Part shown: piece by piece, positions 17,495-25,957 of the stretch
Layout of the letters: every line of letters starts with the position of its first letter
Position numbering within the stretch: the first letter of the stretch is position 1
NCBI GenBank assembly: GCA_031581145.1
Contig: JAVLBP010000001.1
Location: forward strand, 62,001 to 126,000
Reading direction: 5' to 3'
Length of the DNA: 64,000 nt
Source of the DNA: UBA8296 sp031581145
Lineage (GTDB): Bacteria > Bacteroidota > Rhodothermia > Balneolales > Balneolaceae
Position numbers and translations under genes: made by a program
Notes under the pieces: model-generated
What the model was told of the DNA's origin: nothing
The model's database searches: none
The model's input: the letters and a program-made list of their open reading frames with translations, nothing else

Positions 17495-18370
17495 TTGATA
17501 CGATCTGTTCAATACCTATCGGTCTTTATGGCGTCGGGGCTTCTAGCGTTGTTTCTTGCCGGGTGTGGTGAGTCCAATTCAACGTCGACTCCATCTGAGG
17601 TGGTAGCAATTGTTGACAATCAAATCTTGACCCAACAAGACTTAACTCAACAATTAATGCAAACACCCGGGGTTGTCGATACGCTCTCCTTCTACAAATC
17701 CGCCCAGAAATCCTGGGTTGAGCAGGAAATGGTCTTGGCTCATGCTCGATCCATCGGCCTTGATAAGACCCCACGGTACCAATCACGCCAAGAGGAATTA
17801 CAAGTTCAATTGCTTGAAGATGAATTTGCGATCTACTTGGAACAATACCACGACTCCAACGTCGAGGTCACCCAGGAGGAGGTCCAAGAGTTTTATTTAC
17901 AAAATCGGGATCGCTTCCAGTTTGAAGAGCCATGGTTTCGGATTCGACATGTAACCACGTCTTCCTATCAAGACGCCTTAGACGCACGCTCAGACCTGTT
18001 AGGTGGGCGTCCATGGCAAGAGATCGCCCAGCAATATAGTCTTGATCCTCAAGCGAGAATTCAACAATCAGAGCAAGTTCGCCCGTTATCTCAATGGTTT
18101 TCTGATCTCCCTCAGCTTCAATCTCTATTGTCTGTTTTGGGTGTCACAGAAGTATCTGATGTGTACAGAATCGCGGGTCGTTGGCATTTTATACAGATTA
18201 GCTCGAGGCTTGAAGCCGGTGATGTGCCTGATTCAGATTGGAGTCGTCAGTGGATAGCGTCCTGGTTGCGACAACAGAAAAAAGATGCCTTAAATCAAGC
18301 CTATATGCGTAATTTGTTGGGTGAATTTGAGTCAGCAGGGCGTGTAGAAATTAAGCCTATACCTAAATGA
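17495..18370 (+). CDS. SurA/PrsA-like lipoprotein, parvulin-related
   Basis: A 291-aa predicted lipoprotein with lipobox LAGC near residue 24 (hydrophobic segment, then CGESNSTS). Residues about 38-130 match the N-terminal chaperone fold of SurA/PrsA (VVAIVDNQILTQQDLTQQL). The later part (WFRIRHVTTSSYQDA, GRWHFIQISSRLE) resembles a weak parvulin domain, with the usual GGxxGxF segment not clear, so isomerase activity is doubtful. The start is TTG at 17495, only 3 bp after the previous stop; no better in-frame start precedes the signal peptide. It is the middle gene of a three-gene chaperone operon. Confidence 0.8.
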   Translation: MIRSVQYLSVFMASGLLALFLAGCGESNSTSTPSEVVAIVDNQILTQQDLTQQLMQTPGVVDTLSFYKSAQKSWVEQEMVLAHARSIGLDKTPRYQSRQEELQVQLLEDEFAIYLEQYHDSNVEVTQEEVQEFYLQNRDRFQFEEPWFRIRHVTTSSYQDALDARSDLLGGRPWQEIAQQYSLDPQARIQQSEQVRPLSQWFSDLPQLQSLLSVLGVTEVSDVYRIAGRWHFIQISSRLEAGDVPDSDWSRQWIASWLRQQKKDALNQAYMRNLLGEFESAGRVEIKPIPK

Positions 18371-18377
18371 TGTGATT

Positions 18378-19760
18378 ATGAATGTACGACAAAGCGTATC
18401 GACGACTTTTTTTCTAATGAGCCTCGGATTCCTTTGGTTTGGGTTCTTGGATGTGGCGTATGGGCAGTCAAATGCCAAGGAAGCCGACCGCATTGTGGCC
18501 ATTGTCAATGATCAAATCATTCTTAAATCAGAAGTGGATCAGGAATTAGCTCAATACATTCAACAAGTGAGGATGCAAGGAGAAGAGATGTCATTTTCTG
18601 AACCTCTTTGGCGCGATGCTCTCGAGTCCATGATAGACAACAAAGTCATGTTGATACAGGCACAAAAAGATTCCGTTGTAGTGTCCAATGATCAGGTAAA
18701 TCGCCAGATGGATGTACGAGTGCAAGAATTGATTCAACAAGCTGGCTCTGAATCCGCACTAGAACGTGCTTATGGTAAGTCTGTGGACGAATTGCGTCGC
18801 GAGTTTCGCGAACCTTTCCGTGAGCAACTTATCGTGTCTCAATTACAATCTCAGGTCATGGGTGAGGTCACAATCACGCGACCTGAAGTCGAGGCATTTT
18901 TTGCCACCTTTCCAGAAGATTCCCTGCCAACCATTCCTGAGCAAGTTGCATTGTCACAGATTGTGTTAACACCGGAAGTCTCCCAGGATGCGCGGCAAAA
19001 TGCGTTTGATCGTGCGGCCATGATACGTGATCGAGTTTTATCGGGCGAATCTTTCGAAGAGATGGCTCGCGAATTTAGTGATGGGCCTAGTGCGACACGC
19101 GGAGGGCTCATTCCCATGCTTCCTCTTTCTGATTTGGTAAGTGAGTACGCTGCGGCTGCTTCAGCCTTGCAACCTGGGGAGATTTCCGAAGTTGTGGAAA
19201 CAAGTTTTGGCTTTCATGTCATTAGGCTAAACAAAAAAGAAGGAAATCGAATCGAAACGAATAATATTTTGATATCGATTGATCAAGCAACGATAGACGA
19301 GCAAGGCACCATTGATTCGCTAATGGCCATCCGTGAAAACGTTATTGAGGGGGTTTACACATTTTCTGAAGCTGCCAGAGCGTATTCCGATGATGAGGAA
19401 TCATCCAACGCTGGTGGACGCTTGTACAACGCTCAATCTGGTGATCGCTTTTACCCATTGCGCTCGTTGGATCCTTCTACCTATCGTACCGTTCTTCTGT
19501 TGGATGAGGAGGGAGATATTTCTGAGCCTAAACCCATAGTGCTTCCTGATGCCAATGAAACAGAGGCTTTTCGACTCCTTCGCCTAGATCAACGAATTGA
19601 AGAGCACACTGCGAATCTTGAGCAAGATTACCAACGCATTGAACAAATCGCCTTGCAACAGAAACAGACAGAGCAACTTACGGCTTGGTTGAATAGCATC
19701 CGTGAAGATGTCTATATCGAATACATAGGCGTACCTGAAGCGTTATCCTCTTCCCAATAA
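18378..19760 (+). CDS. surA: SurA-type periplasmic chaperone/peptidyl-prolyl isomerase
   Basis: Periplasmic chaperone for outer-membrane protein precursors. A signal peptide (MNVRQSVSTTFF to about AYGQ) is followed by the N-terminal SurA domain (IVAIVNDQIILKSEVDQELAQ). The first parvulin domain spans about 185-290 (VALSQIVLTPE, SDGPSATRGGLIPML, SFGFHVIRLN). A second, weaker parvulin region follows (about 295-400: NNILISIDQ, SDDEESSNAGGRLYN). An in-frame GTG two codons upstream (18372) is an alternative to the ATG chosen. It completes the three-gene parvulin set; tadA follows 4 bp later. Confidence 0.93.
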   Translation: MNVRQSVSTTFFLMSLGFLWFGFLDVAYGQSNAKEADRIVAIVNDQIILKSEVDQELAQYIQQVRMQGEEMSFSEPLWRDALESMIDNKVMLIQAQKDSVVVSNDQVNRQMDVRVQELIQQAGSESALERAYGKSVDELRREFREPFREQLIVSQLQSQVMGEVTITRPEVEAFFATFPEDSLPTIPEQVALSQIVLTPEVSQDARQNAFDRAAMIRDRVLSGESFEEMAREFSDGPSATRGGLIPMLPLSDLVSEYAAAASALQPGEISEVVETSFGFHVIRLNKKEGNRIETNNILISIDQATIDEQGTIDSLMAIRENVIEGVYTFSEAARAYSDDEESSNAGGRLYNAQSGDRFYPLRSLDPSTYRTVLLLDEEGDISEPKPIVLPDANETEAFRLLRLDQRIEEHTANLEQDYQRIEQIALQQKQTEQLTAWLNSIREDVYIEYIGVPEALSSSQ

Positions 19761-19764
19761 TCTC

Positions 19765-20250
19765 ATGCTGGAAAGCATGACGCAGCATCATAAGTTTATG
19801 AGGCAAGCACTGGATTGTGCAGCCTACTCACTACGTACAGGTGATGTACCTATTGGCGCGATCATTGTTCATGAAGGCAGAGTTATTGGCAAGGGCTGGA
19901 ATCAAGTAGAAAAACTACACGACTCCTCAGCTCACGCCGAAATGATTGCGATATCTAGTGCGTGCGATGCGTTACAAGAAAAGTTTTTGATTGCTTCAAC
20001 GTTATATGTGACTATTGAGCCATGTACAATGTGTGCGGGGGCTATTGAATTAGCCCGTATACCCAAAATTATTTTTGGAGCGCAGGAGCCCAAAACCGGT
20101 GCATGTGGGTCTATTCGCTCAATTCTCGGCTCAGGCTCTGGTACAAACACCCCTACTCGTGAGATTTATGGAGGAATCTTAGAGGATGAATGTGCTGCAC
20201 TCATGAAGACGTTCTTCCAAGGATTAAGAGATGAAACTGGTGAGCACTAA
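19765..20250 (+). CDS. tadA: tRNA-specific adenosine deaminase
   Basis: Deaminates A34 to inosine in the anticodon of tRNA-Arg(ACG). It has the zinc-dependent cytidine/deoxycytidylate deaminase fold with HAE (His57, catalytic Glu59) and PCTMC (Cys87, Cys90) binding zinc. The 161-aa length is typical. The ending FFQGLRD resembles the TadA tail FFRxRR. The ATG at 19765 lies 4 bp after surA; an internal Met5 (MTQHHKFM, 19777) could be the true start. It is cytoplasmic and unrelated to the upstream chaperones despite sharing their transcription unit. Confidence 0.95.
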   Translation: MLESMTQHHKFMRQALDCAAYSLRTGDVPIGAIIVHEGRVIGKGWNQVEKLHDSSAHAEMIAISSACDALQEKFLIASTLYVTIEPCTMCAGAIELARIPKIIFGAQEPKTGACGSIRSILGSGSGTNTPTREIYGGILEDECAALMKTFFQGLRDETGEH

Positions 20251-20258
20251 CAAACAAC

Positions 20259-21062
20259 ATGGCTATGGAGTTGTTGCATCACACAGTTCATAAACGTTCC
20301 GACCATCATGAGTGGGTCTTATTTCTGCACGGTGCCGGGGGCTCGTCTCGTATTTGGACGCCCCATATCAAAGCCTTCAAAAGTCAGTACAATATTTTAC
20401 TCGTAGATCTTCGGGGACATGGTCAATCCAATCTCACGCCTACACACGAACCATATACCCTAGATTTACTTACCCAAGATGTCACCAATGTGATGGATGC
20501 GTGTGGGATTGAACGTGCCCATGTCGTGGGAATTTCTTTAGGTGCGATTTTGCAGCGTTGGATGGTACATCGTGTTCCTGAAAGGGTACACTCATTGGTG
20601 ATGGTTGGAGCAATCACACGGTTTGATCAGTGGACTTGGGCCTTGGTCCATTTTGGCCACCTGGTCAAATCATGGATTCCATTTTTGACCCTTTATCGGC
20701 TTTTTGCATGGATCATCATGCCAAAACCTAATCATAAAGCAACAAGACGCTTATTCGTACGTGAAGCCAAAAAAATGAGCCAACAAGAGTTTATGCGTTG
20801 GTTTGAATTGACCAAAAAGGTACCTGTCGTGTTTAAACTGTTTCGTCAAATCGAGATCCCCGTCCCCACCCTATTCATTATGGGTGAACAAGATCACTTA
20901 TTTTTGAAACATGTGAGGCAATTAACGTCTCTATATCCTGGCTATGGTTTGGAAATCTTTTCGGGTTGTGGTCATGTATGCAGTATCGAAAACCCTCGCC
21001 AATTTGACAGGAGTACGTTGTCGTTTTACCAGACGCTCAATCCGACATTACCAAAAGGTTGA
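20259..21062 (+). CDS. Alpha/beta hydrolase
   Basis: A 267-aa hydrolase of the alpha/beta fold. An oxyanion-hole segment (LFLHGAGGSSRIW), the strand-turn LVDLRGHGQSN, the nucleophile elbow GISLG with Ser near residue 93, an acid candidate in MGEQDHLF and a catalytic His in GCGHVCSIENP give a complete triad. The substrate cannot be inferred; the closest general match is the BioH/menaquinone-type esterase group. It starts 8 bp after tadA. Its stop overlaps the 3' end of the convergent crtC-like gene by 15 bp. Confidence 0.85.
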   Translation: MAMELLHHTVHKRSDHHEWVLFLHGAGGSSRIWTPHIKAFKSQYNILLVDLRGHGQSNLTPTHEPYTLDLLTQDVTNVMDACGIERAHVVGISLGAILQRWMVHRVPERVHSLVMVGAITRFDQWTWALVHFGHLVKSWIPFLTLYRLFAWIIMPKPNHKATRRLFVREAKKMSQQEFMRWFELTKKVPVVFKLFRQIEIPVPTLFIMGEQDHLFLKHVRQLTSLYPGYGLEIFSGCGHVCSIENPRQFDRSTLSFYQTLNPTLPKG

Positions 21063-22166
21063 TCTCCATGTCAGATCGTAGAAAAATCGACTCTTTTGAA
21101 CCCAACTAGGAGGATGGCCTGCCTTGCGCAAGCGTAAACGAATAAGTGGCCAGGTCGATTTATGTACGATTCTGGAGGGTACGATATACTCACCAATCCC
21201 TATAGCTGAATCGCCTCCCCAAGTAACCTTGGTATGGAATCGTTGGTAAAACGGGCCATTATCACTGAGAGTTTGCCGCTGAACCTCCAGTATGGACTCA
21301 TTTTCGGCCGTAATATGAAGTGATTTTAAATTTTTAAGACCAAAAAAGGATCGATTCAAAAACGGTGTAATCAGTACATCTTGAGTGAACTGAACAGATC
21401 CTTCCAAAGCATTTGAAATCCACGCTCCACCCGTGATGGCTCCTTCAAGTTGACTCATGACGTAATAGAGTAAAAACGATCCATCCTCAAAATGGGCCCT
21501 GCCCCAGTGCCAATCGGAAAAAGACTTGTGCATGGGTTCCATGCCAACATTGTGGTCGTGATAGCCTTGTCCCTCAAAGCTTAAATTTATGGCTTTACTT
21601 CCACCCAACTGCAACTCGGCATGCACTTGGGCTGATTCCATACATAGAATCCACGAATGTGCCCCTAATGAGTCTTGCGATGATCCGATGTGGGATCTCA
21701 CTGGCTCTTTTAACGCTGAGCTGTAGCGTAAATGGCCTTGCAGCGAATCACCATTGGGGAGTTTGTCATCAAGTTGTATCTCCACGCGGTACTCCTTTCT
21801 GTCACGAACCAAAAGGAGAGTGTGAGGTCCAAATGTAAGATGTACTTGATGCGTTTGCATCGAGGTGTCAATGGTACATGCTTGAGGCTCTAATTCCTGA
21901 AAAGAGTAATAGATGGGTTGGCCTTTTTTGTATAAAGAGAGTGTTACAGCAGGATACTCTTGAGGCAAAGGGCCTGGAACATCTTCAGAGCGGGGATTTT
22001 GAAGCGCTCCGTGGTAGTGTGGTGAGAACGGATTGCCTTCATAAAAAATCAGAACAACACTCCATGTTTTACAACTTGAGATCGCATCGAAATACCACCA
22101 TTCATAGCCACCGGATGGCTTCTCTTGCTTTTGCAGATCTATGAGTTGATTGGATAAAATGTTCAT
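21048..22166 (-). CDS. crtC: CrtC-family carotenoid 1,2-hydratase-like protein
   Basis: Lipocalin-like two-domain protein of the CrtC/AttH family, 372 aa. Family hallmarks visible are EWWYFDA near residue 22, a central GQGYHDHNVG (about 200) and DWHWGRAHFEDGSFLLYY. In purple bacteria CrtC hydrates the terminal psi double bond of neurosporene or lycopene, creating the tertiary hydroxyl used for glycosylation. The divergent neighbour (40 bp away) encodes a membrane glycosyltransferase, which supports a carotenoid-glycoside role. AttH-like proteins of unknown function share the fold, so the reaction is inferred. The C-terminus overlaps the alpha/beta hydrolase gene by 15 bp. Confidence 0.72.
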   Translation of the reverse strand: MNILSNQLIDLQKQEKPSGGYEWWYFDAISSCKTWSVVLIFYEGNPFSPHYHGALQNPRSEDVPGPLPQEYPAVTLSLYKKGQPIYYSFQELEPQACTIDTSMQTHQVHLTFGPHTLLLVRDRKEYRVEIQLDDKLPNGDSLQGHLRYSSALKEPVRSHIGSSQDSLGAHSWILCMESAQVHAELQLGGSKAINLSFEGQGYHDHNVGMEPMHKSFSDWHWGRAHFEDGSFLLYYVMSQLEGAITGGAWISNALEGSVQFTQDVLITPFLNRSFFGLKNLKSLHITAENESILEVQRQTLSDNGPFYQRFHTKVTWGGDSAIGIGEYIVPSRIVHKSTWPLIRLRLRKAGHPPSWVQKSRFFYDLTWRSTFW

Positions 22167-22206
22167 TAAGGCTTAAAACAATATCATCTAACACTTCATT
22201 CAGTCG

Positions 22207-23502
22207 ATGGTTTACTTCTGCGTATTTTGCACTATGCAAAACGACGCTTTGTCCTTCATCGCTAATATATCATTCGTTGATGTACCACTGATAGATGTAT
22301 CACTGGTTGATATATCACTGTTTGCTGCGATCTTAATCATACTCCTTTCATGGGGTCATTACCTACGGAATCGTCTCGACTTTAAACGCTTTCCAACGCA
22401 TCATGGCAAAGAAGACGCCTCCTCAATCGGTCAGCTCAGTCAATCTTCAATCAGCCAGCTCACATTTTGTATCCCCGCGAGAAATGAGGCTCACAATCTT
22501 GAGCGACATCTCCCACTATTTTGTCAGACAGGATGCGATATCGTCGTTGTAGATGATGAATCCACGGACCATACGAGAGATGTTTTGGCCACATTGCAGA
22601 ATCAGTACCTAAACCTAAAGGTGCTTCAAAGTGCACCTCGCCCTAAGGGTTGGCTTGGGAAAACGTGGGCGTGCCAACAAGCTGCAGATCAAGCCACATC
22701 TCCTTGGATATGCTTTGTGGATGCCGATGTTTGGTGTTCTGAGTCATTTTTAAATCGCTTTGTCCCCTATTTTGAGCAATCATCCGCTCAACACGATGGA
22801 TTAATTACGATTTGGCCACAACAAGTGTTGGGAACGTTTTGGGAGGTGGTCGTGATACCACATGTTTATGTCGCGTTGCTCACGTTTCTCCCCATTCGTT
22901 ATCAAGCACGTAAACCGCGTTGGATGCCCTCAGCCCTCTACAAACGTATGGCATATCAATTTGCGGCTGCTAATGGTCAATGGATGACATTTCATAAAGA
23001 TACCTATCAAGCGATTGGAGGGCATGAAACCGTAAAACACCATATCGTGGAGGATGTAGAGCTTGCAAAACGTGTTGTACGCCAGGGGTACTCATTGCAA
23101 ATGTATAAAGGTGTTGACGATGTCTTCTGCAGGATGTATCAATCGCCACAACAAATGTGGGAAGGATTTATGAAGAACTTCTTTGCTGGATTTGGATACA
23201 ACACCCCTCTGTTTGTGTTCATGGGTTTGCTGCATATCGTCGTTTACCTCATCCCCCCAATTACCCTTCTTTCGGGAATGACCATTCCAGTTGCGTTACA
23301 TACATGGGGTATGGCTGCACTTGCCACATTCCTGGCCATAGGATACCGTGGCACAGTGAACTGGAGTCAAAAGTGGCCACCATTAAGTAGTCCGCTTCAT
23401 TTTTTGGGCGTATTGTGGTTTGAAGCTCTTGCCATTCAAATTTTATGGAATCAAATGAGAGGGAAACCTACCGTGTGGAAGGGTCGAAAAATTGAGTTGT
23501 AA
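22207..23502 (+). CDS. Membrane family-2 glycosyltransferase, carotenoid glycosyltransferase-like
   Basis: GT-A glycosyltransferase (about 431 aa) with an N-terminal membrane segment (about 25-50) and C-terminal hydrophobic helices (about 330-410). Catalytic motifs are FCIPARNEAHNL, VVDDESTDHT, the metal-binding DVDAD-like FVDADVW, and the acceptor-region HHIVEDVELAKRV. The layout resembles CrtQ/CruC-type enzymes that glycosylate carotenoids. The divergent CrtC-like gene would create the acceptor hydroxyl. The N-terminus contains a 15-bp tandem repeat coding VDVPL-IDVSL-VDISL, so the first 40 residues look recently expanded. A hopanoid or lipid glycosyltransferase is the alternative. Confidence 0.75.
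   Translation: MVYFCVFCTMQNDALSFIANISFVDVPLIDVSLVDISLFAAILIILLSWGHYLRNRLDFKRFPTHHGKEDASSIGQLSQSSISQLTFCIPARNEAHNLERHLPLFCQTGCDIVVVDDESTDHTRDVLATLQNQYLNLKVLQSAPRPKGWLGKTWACQQAADQATSPWICFVDADVWCSESFLNRFVPYFEQSSAQHDGLITIWPQQVLGTFWEVVVIPHVYVALLTFLPIRYQARKPRWMPSALYKRMAYQFAAANGQWMTFHKDTYQAIGGHETVKHHIVEDVELAKRVVRQGYSLQMYKGVDDVFCRMYQSPQQMWEGFMKNFFAGFGYNTPLFVFMGLLHIVVYLIPPITLLSGMTIPVALHTWGMAALATFLAIGYRGTVNWSQKWPPLSSPLHFLGVLWFEALAIQILWNQMRGKPTVWKGRKIEL
22275..22319 (+). repeat. Three 15-bp in-frame tandem repeats in the glycosyltransferase N-terminus
   Basis: Units 22275-22289, 22290-22304 and 22305-22319 share GATRTAYCACT-type sequence and code for VDVPL, IDVSL and VDISL. They are in phase with the gene and lie just before its first membrane helix. 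Confidence 0.8.
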
Positions 23503-23530
23503 CTAAGATAAAAGCCAATCATATTGCGGT

Positions 23531-24538
23531 ATGGATTCCTTGTCTTCCTTCTTGAGTTATCTAAGGATTGAGCGTAATGCCTCCGTTCATACCAAAGAGG
23601 CTTATGGGCGAGATATTCGACAATTTCTTGGCTTTCTCGCCGAAACATTACAGAAGACTCCAGACAAACTGGATGATCAAGACCTAGAACAAACACCATC
23701 AATTACCTTGCGCATGTGGCTTAATGCCCTACTAGAGCAGGGGTTCAAAAAAACGACGATTGCAAGAAAGGCATCCAGCCTGAAATCATTTTTTGCGTAC
23801 CTCCAAAAACGAGACTACATCGATCGCAATCCTACGGAGGCACTCTACCTCCCAAAAACCGAAAAACGCCTTCCAGTGGTTATTTCTGATGAAGAGATGA
23901 CCCAATGCTTGGATGCTCTGAGTGAGATGCCTGGCGATTCGTTTGAGGCTATTCAGGAACGAGCGATTTTGGAAGTATTCTACTCCACTGGAATGAGGTT
24001 AAGTGAGCTTGTTGGGCTAAATATTGGTGATTATAATGTGCAGCAACGGCAAGTTAAGGTCCTTGGCAAAGGCAATAAAGAGCGGGTCCTCCCTCTTGGG
24101 GATAAGGCCCAGCGTGCCTTAAATGACATGCTTCGCGTCAGAGACCAGAAAGGTTGGTCCGCGACGACGGCTGATCCTCTGTTTATCACGGTTAAGGGGG
24201 CGCGGGTATATCCCCGCATGATTCAACGCCTGGTCAAAGACTATTTGGACCGTGTAAGTGAAGCCACCAAAAAGAGTCCTCACGTGATTCGTCATAGTTT
24301 TGCCACACGCATGCTTGACCGCGGGGCGGATATTCGGATTATTAAAGAGTTTTTGGGGCATGCAAGCCTGTCAGCCACGCAAATATATACACATACGAGT
24401 GTCGAACACCTTAAGTCGATTCATGCGAAAGCACATCCAAGAGGGAGCTCAAAGATGGATGTTCATCATCAAGAGTCGTCTGAAGATACTCTATCCCGAG
24501 TCTCTGTGAATTCTCCATCTATTCATACGGGACATTAA
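23531..24538 (+). CDS. xerC: Tyrosine recombinase XerC/XerD
   Basis: Site-specific recombinase that resolves chromosome dimers at dif. The N-terminal SAM-like core-binding domain (residues 1-100) is followed by the catalytic domain with Arg in STGMRLSEL (about 156), Lys in GKGNKER, HVIRHSFATRML (His-x-x-Arg) and the nucleophile in LSATQIYTH (about Tyr286). The body ends around residue 300; a 30-residue Ser-rich tail follows. A position directly upstream of hpf is a gene order I recall from Bacteroidota, which favours XerC over a mobile-element integrase. No integrase-associated genes flank it. Confidence 0.9.
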   Translation: MDSLSSFLSYLRIERNASVHTKEAYGRDIRQFLGFLAETLQKTPDKLDDQDLEQTPSITLRMWLNALLEQGFKKTTIARKASSLKSFFAYLQKRDYIDRNPTEALYLPKTEKRLPVVISDEEMTQCLDALSEMPGDSFEAIQERAILEVFYSTGMRLSELVGLNIGDYNVQQRQVKVLGKGNKERVLPLGDKAQRALNDMLRVRDQKGWSATTADPLFITVKGARVYPRMIQRLVKDYLDRVSEATKKSPHVIRHSFATRMLDRGADIRIIKEFLGHASLSATQIYTHTSVEHLKSIHAKAHPRGSSKMDVHHQESSEDTLSRVSVNSPSIHTGH

Positions 24539-24560
24539 CCATAACCAAACCCATAAGGCT

Positions 24561-24857
24561 ATGAAGACTCAATTTACCGCGAGACATTTTCAGCCATCAG
24601 ACCAGTTGAAGCAGTTCAGCCTCGATGCTGTGGACAAACTGCACACGTTTCACACCGACATTAGCTCTATTGAGATTGTTTTAGAGCCGGGTCAAGATGC
24701 AGACTGCCCACAAAAAGCCGATTTACGAGTCAAAATACCCGGCGATTTTTTGACGGCAAGCGTGGAGGAAGAGACCTTTGAAAAGGCGGTTTTGGACGTG
24801 GTTGATGTGGTCACCAGACAATTGCGTAAGTTTAAGACAAAGCACGCGACACACTAA
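24561..24857 (+). CDS. hpf: Short ribosome hibernation promoting factor (HPF/RaiA family)
   Basis: A 98-aa protein with the beta-alpha-beta-beta-beta-alpha HPF/YfiA fold (FTARHFQPSDQLKQFSLDAVDKL, then IVLEPGQD). It binds the 30S decoding region and silences ribosomes in stationary phase. It is the short form, without the C-terminal dimerisation domain of long HPF, so 100S formation would need a partner or would not occur this way. It lies 22 bp after xerC and 8 bp before hprK. Confidence 0.92.
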   Translation: MKTQFTARHFQPSDQLKQFSLDAVDKLHTFHTDISSIEIVLEPGQDADCPQKADLRVKIPGDFLTASVEEETFEKAVLDVVDVVTRQLRKFKTKHATH

Positions 24858-24865
24858 TACCACGT

Positions 24866-25918
24866 ATGCCATTACGCGTTCCTCCCTCCCGTCCTAAACG
24901 GGAATCGATGACCGTTGCGGAATTGACGAGAGATCTCAAGGATCTACTCAACCTAGAGATCCGCTTATGTACCGATGAAACACGGTGTGAAGCCAAGAGC
25001 ATCACCGATTGCACACTTCATCGTCCAGGACTCGCGCTGGCTGGGTACGTGGAAACCTTCACACATCAAAGAATTCAAATCCTAGGCAATACAGAGATTG
25101 AATATTTGTTGCATTTGCCCAAAGAGGAGTCTCGAGAACGATTCAAGCACGTATGCTCCTTCGAGAGCCCTGCCATTATCCTGACAAGTGGCAATGAGTT
25201 ACCAGATGATTTGCTGCATGAAGCAGATTTGAATGGAATCCCAGTGTTATCGACTCATCTTGAGACCACCCGGTTTATGTCCATTCTGCAGGATTACATG
25301 GACGACCAATTTGCCGATCAAACGATGATTCATGGGAGTATGGTGGATGTATACGGCATTGGGTTGCTAATCGCTGGCAAATCTGGTATCGGGAAGAGTG
25401 AAGTGGCTATGGACTTGGTGGAACGAGGCCATCGATTGGTCTCTGACGATGTGGTGATGCTCACCAGAAAAAGCTCGGTCATTATGACGTCTGCCACGGA
25501 CATGAATAAACATTTTATGGAAATTCGTGGACTGGGGGTTGTTGATGTCCTGTCTATGTTTGGGATACGATCCATTCGTTATCAAAAACGACTTGAGGTC
25601 GTTGTTGAGCTTAATTTGTGGGATGATGAGGACAACGTTGAGCGTACAGGGCTCACCAATGAGAAGGTAGACCTCATGGGGATCTCCTTACCATTAATCA
25701 GAGTCCCAATGACCCCCGGGAAAAATATCACCGTTCTTGCCGAGGTGATTGCGATGAATCATCTCCTTAAACACTATGGCTATGATGCAGCTAAAGCATT
25801 TCAAGCCAAAGTTCAGACACAGATTGAGCGTAAGATGAAAGGAGAAACGATCGAAAAAGCACCCACTTCAAGGGGGCCGGGAAGCGCCATTTCCTATTTT
25901 GAAGGCGATGTGGAGTAG
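24866..25918 (+). CDS. hprK: HPr kinase/phosphorylase
   Basis: Bifunctional enzyme that phosphorylates and dephosphorylates a Ser on HPr. The N-terminal domain (about 1-150) contains LHLPKEESRERF and DDLLHEADLNGIPVL. The catalytic domain has the P-loop AGKSGIGKSE (about residues 171-178) followed by RLVSDDVV. The HprK signature around MEIRGLGVVDV and the C-terminal LIRVPMTPGKNITVLAEVIAMNHLLK are present. The 350-aa length is slightly above usual. It sits in the position that ptsN/rapZ-type genes take next to hpf in proteobacteria. No HPr or PTS enzyme gene is in the window, so a regulatory role is inferred. Confidence 0.95.
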   Translation: MPLRVPPSRPKRESMTVAELTRDLKDLLNLEIRLCTDETRCEAKSITDCTLHRPGLALAGYVETFTHQRIQILGNTEIEYLLHLPKEESRERFKHVCSFESPAIILTSGNELPDDLLHEADLNGIPVLSTHLETTRFMSILQDYMDDQFADQTMIHGSMVDVYGIGLLIAGKSGIGKSEVAMDLVERGHRLVSDDVVMLTRKSSVIMTSATDMNKHFMEIRGLGVVDVLSMFGIRSIRYQKRLEVVVELNLWDDEDNVERTGLTNEKVDLMGISLPLIRVPMTPGKNITVLAEVIAMNHLLKHYGYDAAKAFQAKVQTQIERKMKGETIEKAPTSRGPGSAISYFEGDVE

Positions 25919-25957
25919 CCAAGCAAAGATTTGTATCTTTAGCAAACAATTGTGGAT

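Noticed and set aside
23531..24538. Integrase of a mobile element
   Set aside because: No attachment repeats, tRNA gene or phage/ICE genes are nearby, and the xerC-hpf order is that of a housekeeping recombinase.
24561..24857. HPF gene as a long form with dimerisation domain
   Set aside because: The frame stops after 98 codons and the downstream gene is hprK; there is no broken second half.
25920..25957. Possible Bacteroidota-type promoter (TATCTTTA resembling TAnnTTTG) upstream of the M23 gene
   Set aside because: No -33 TTTG at a suitable distance; the signal alone is too short. A similar TATCTTTA occurs before rimP but also without a partner.
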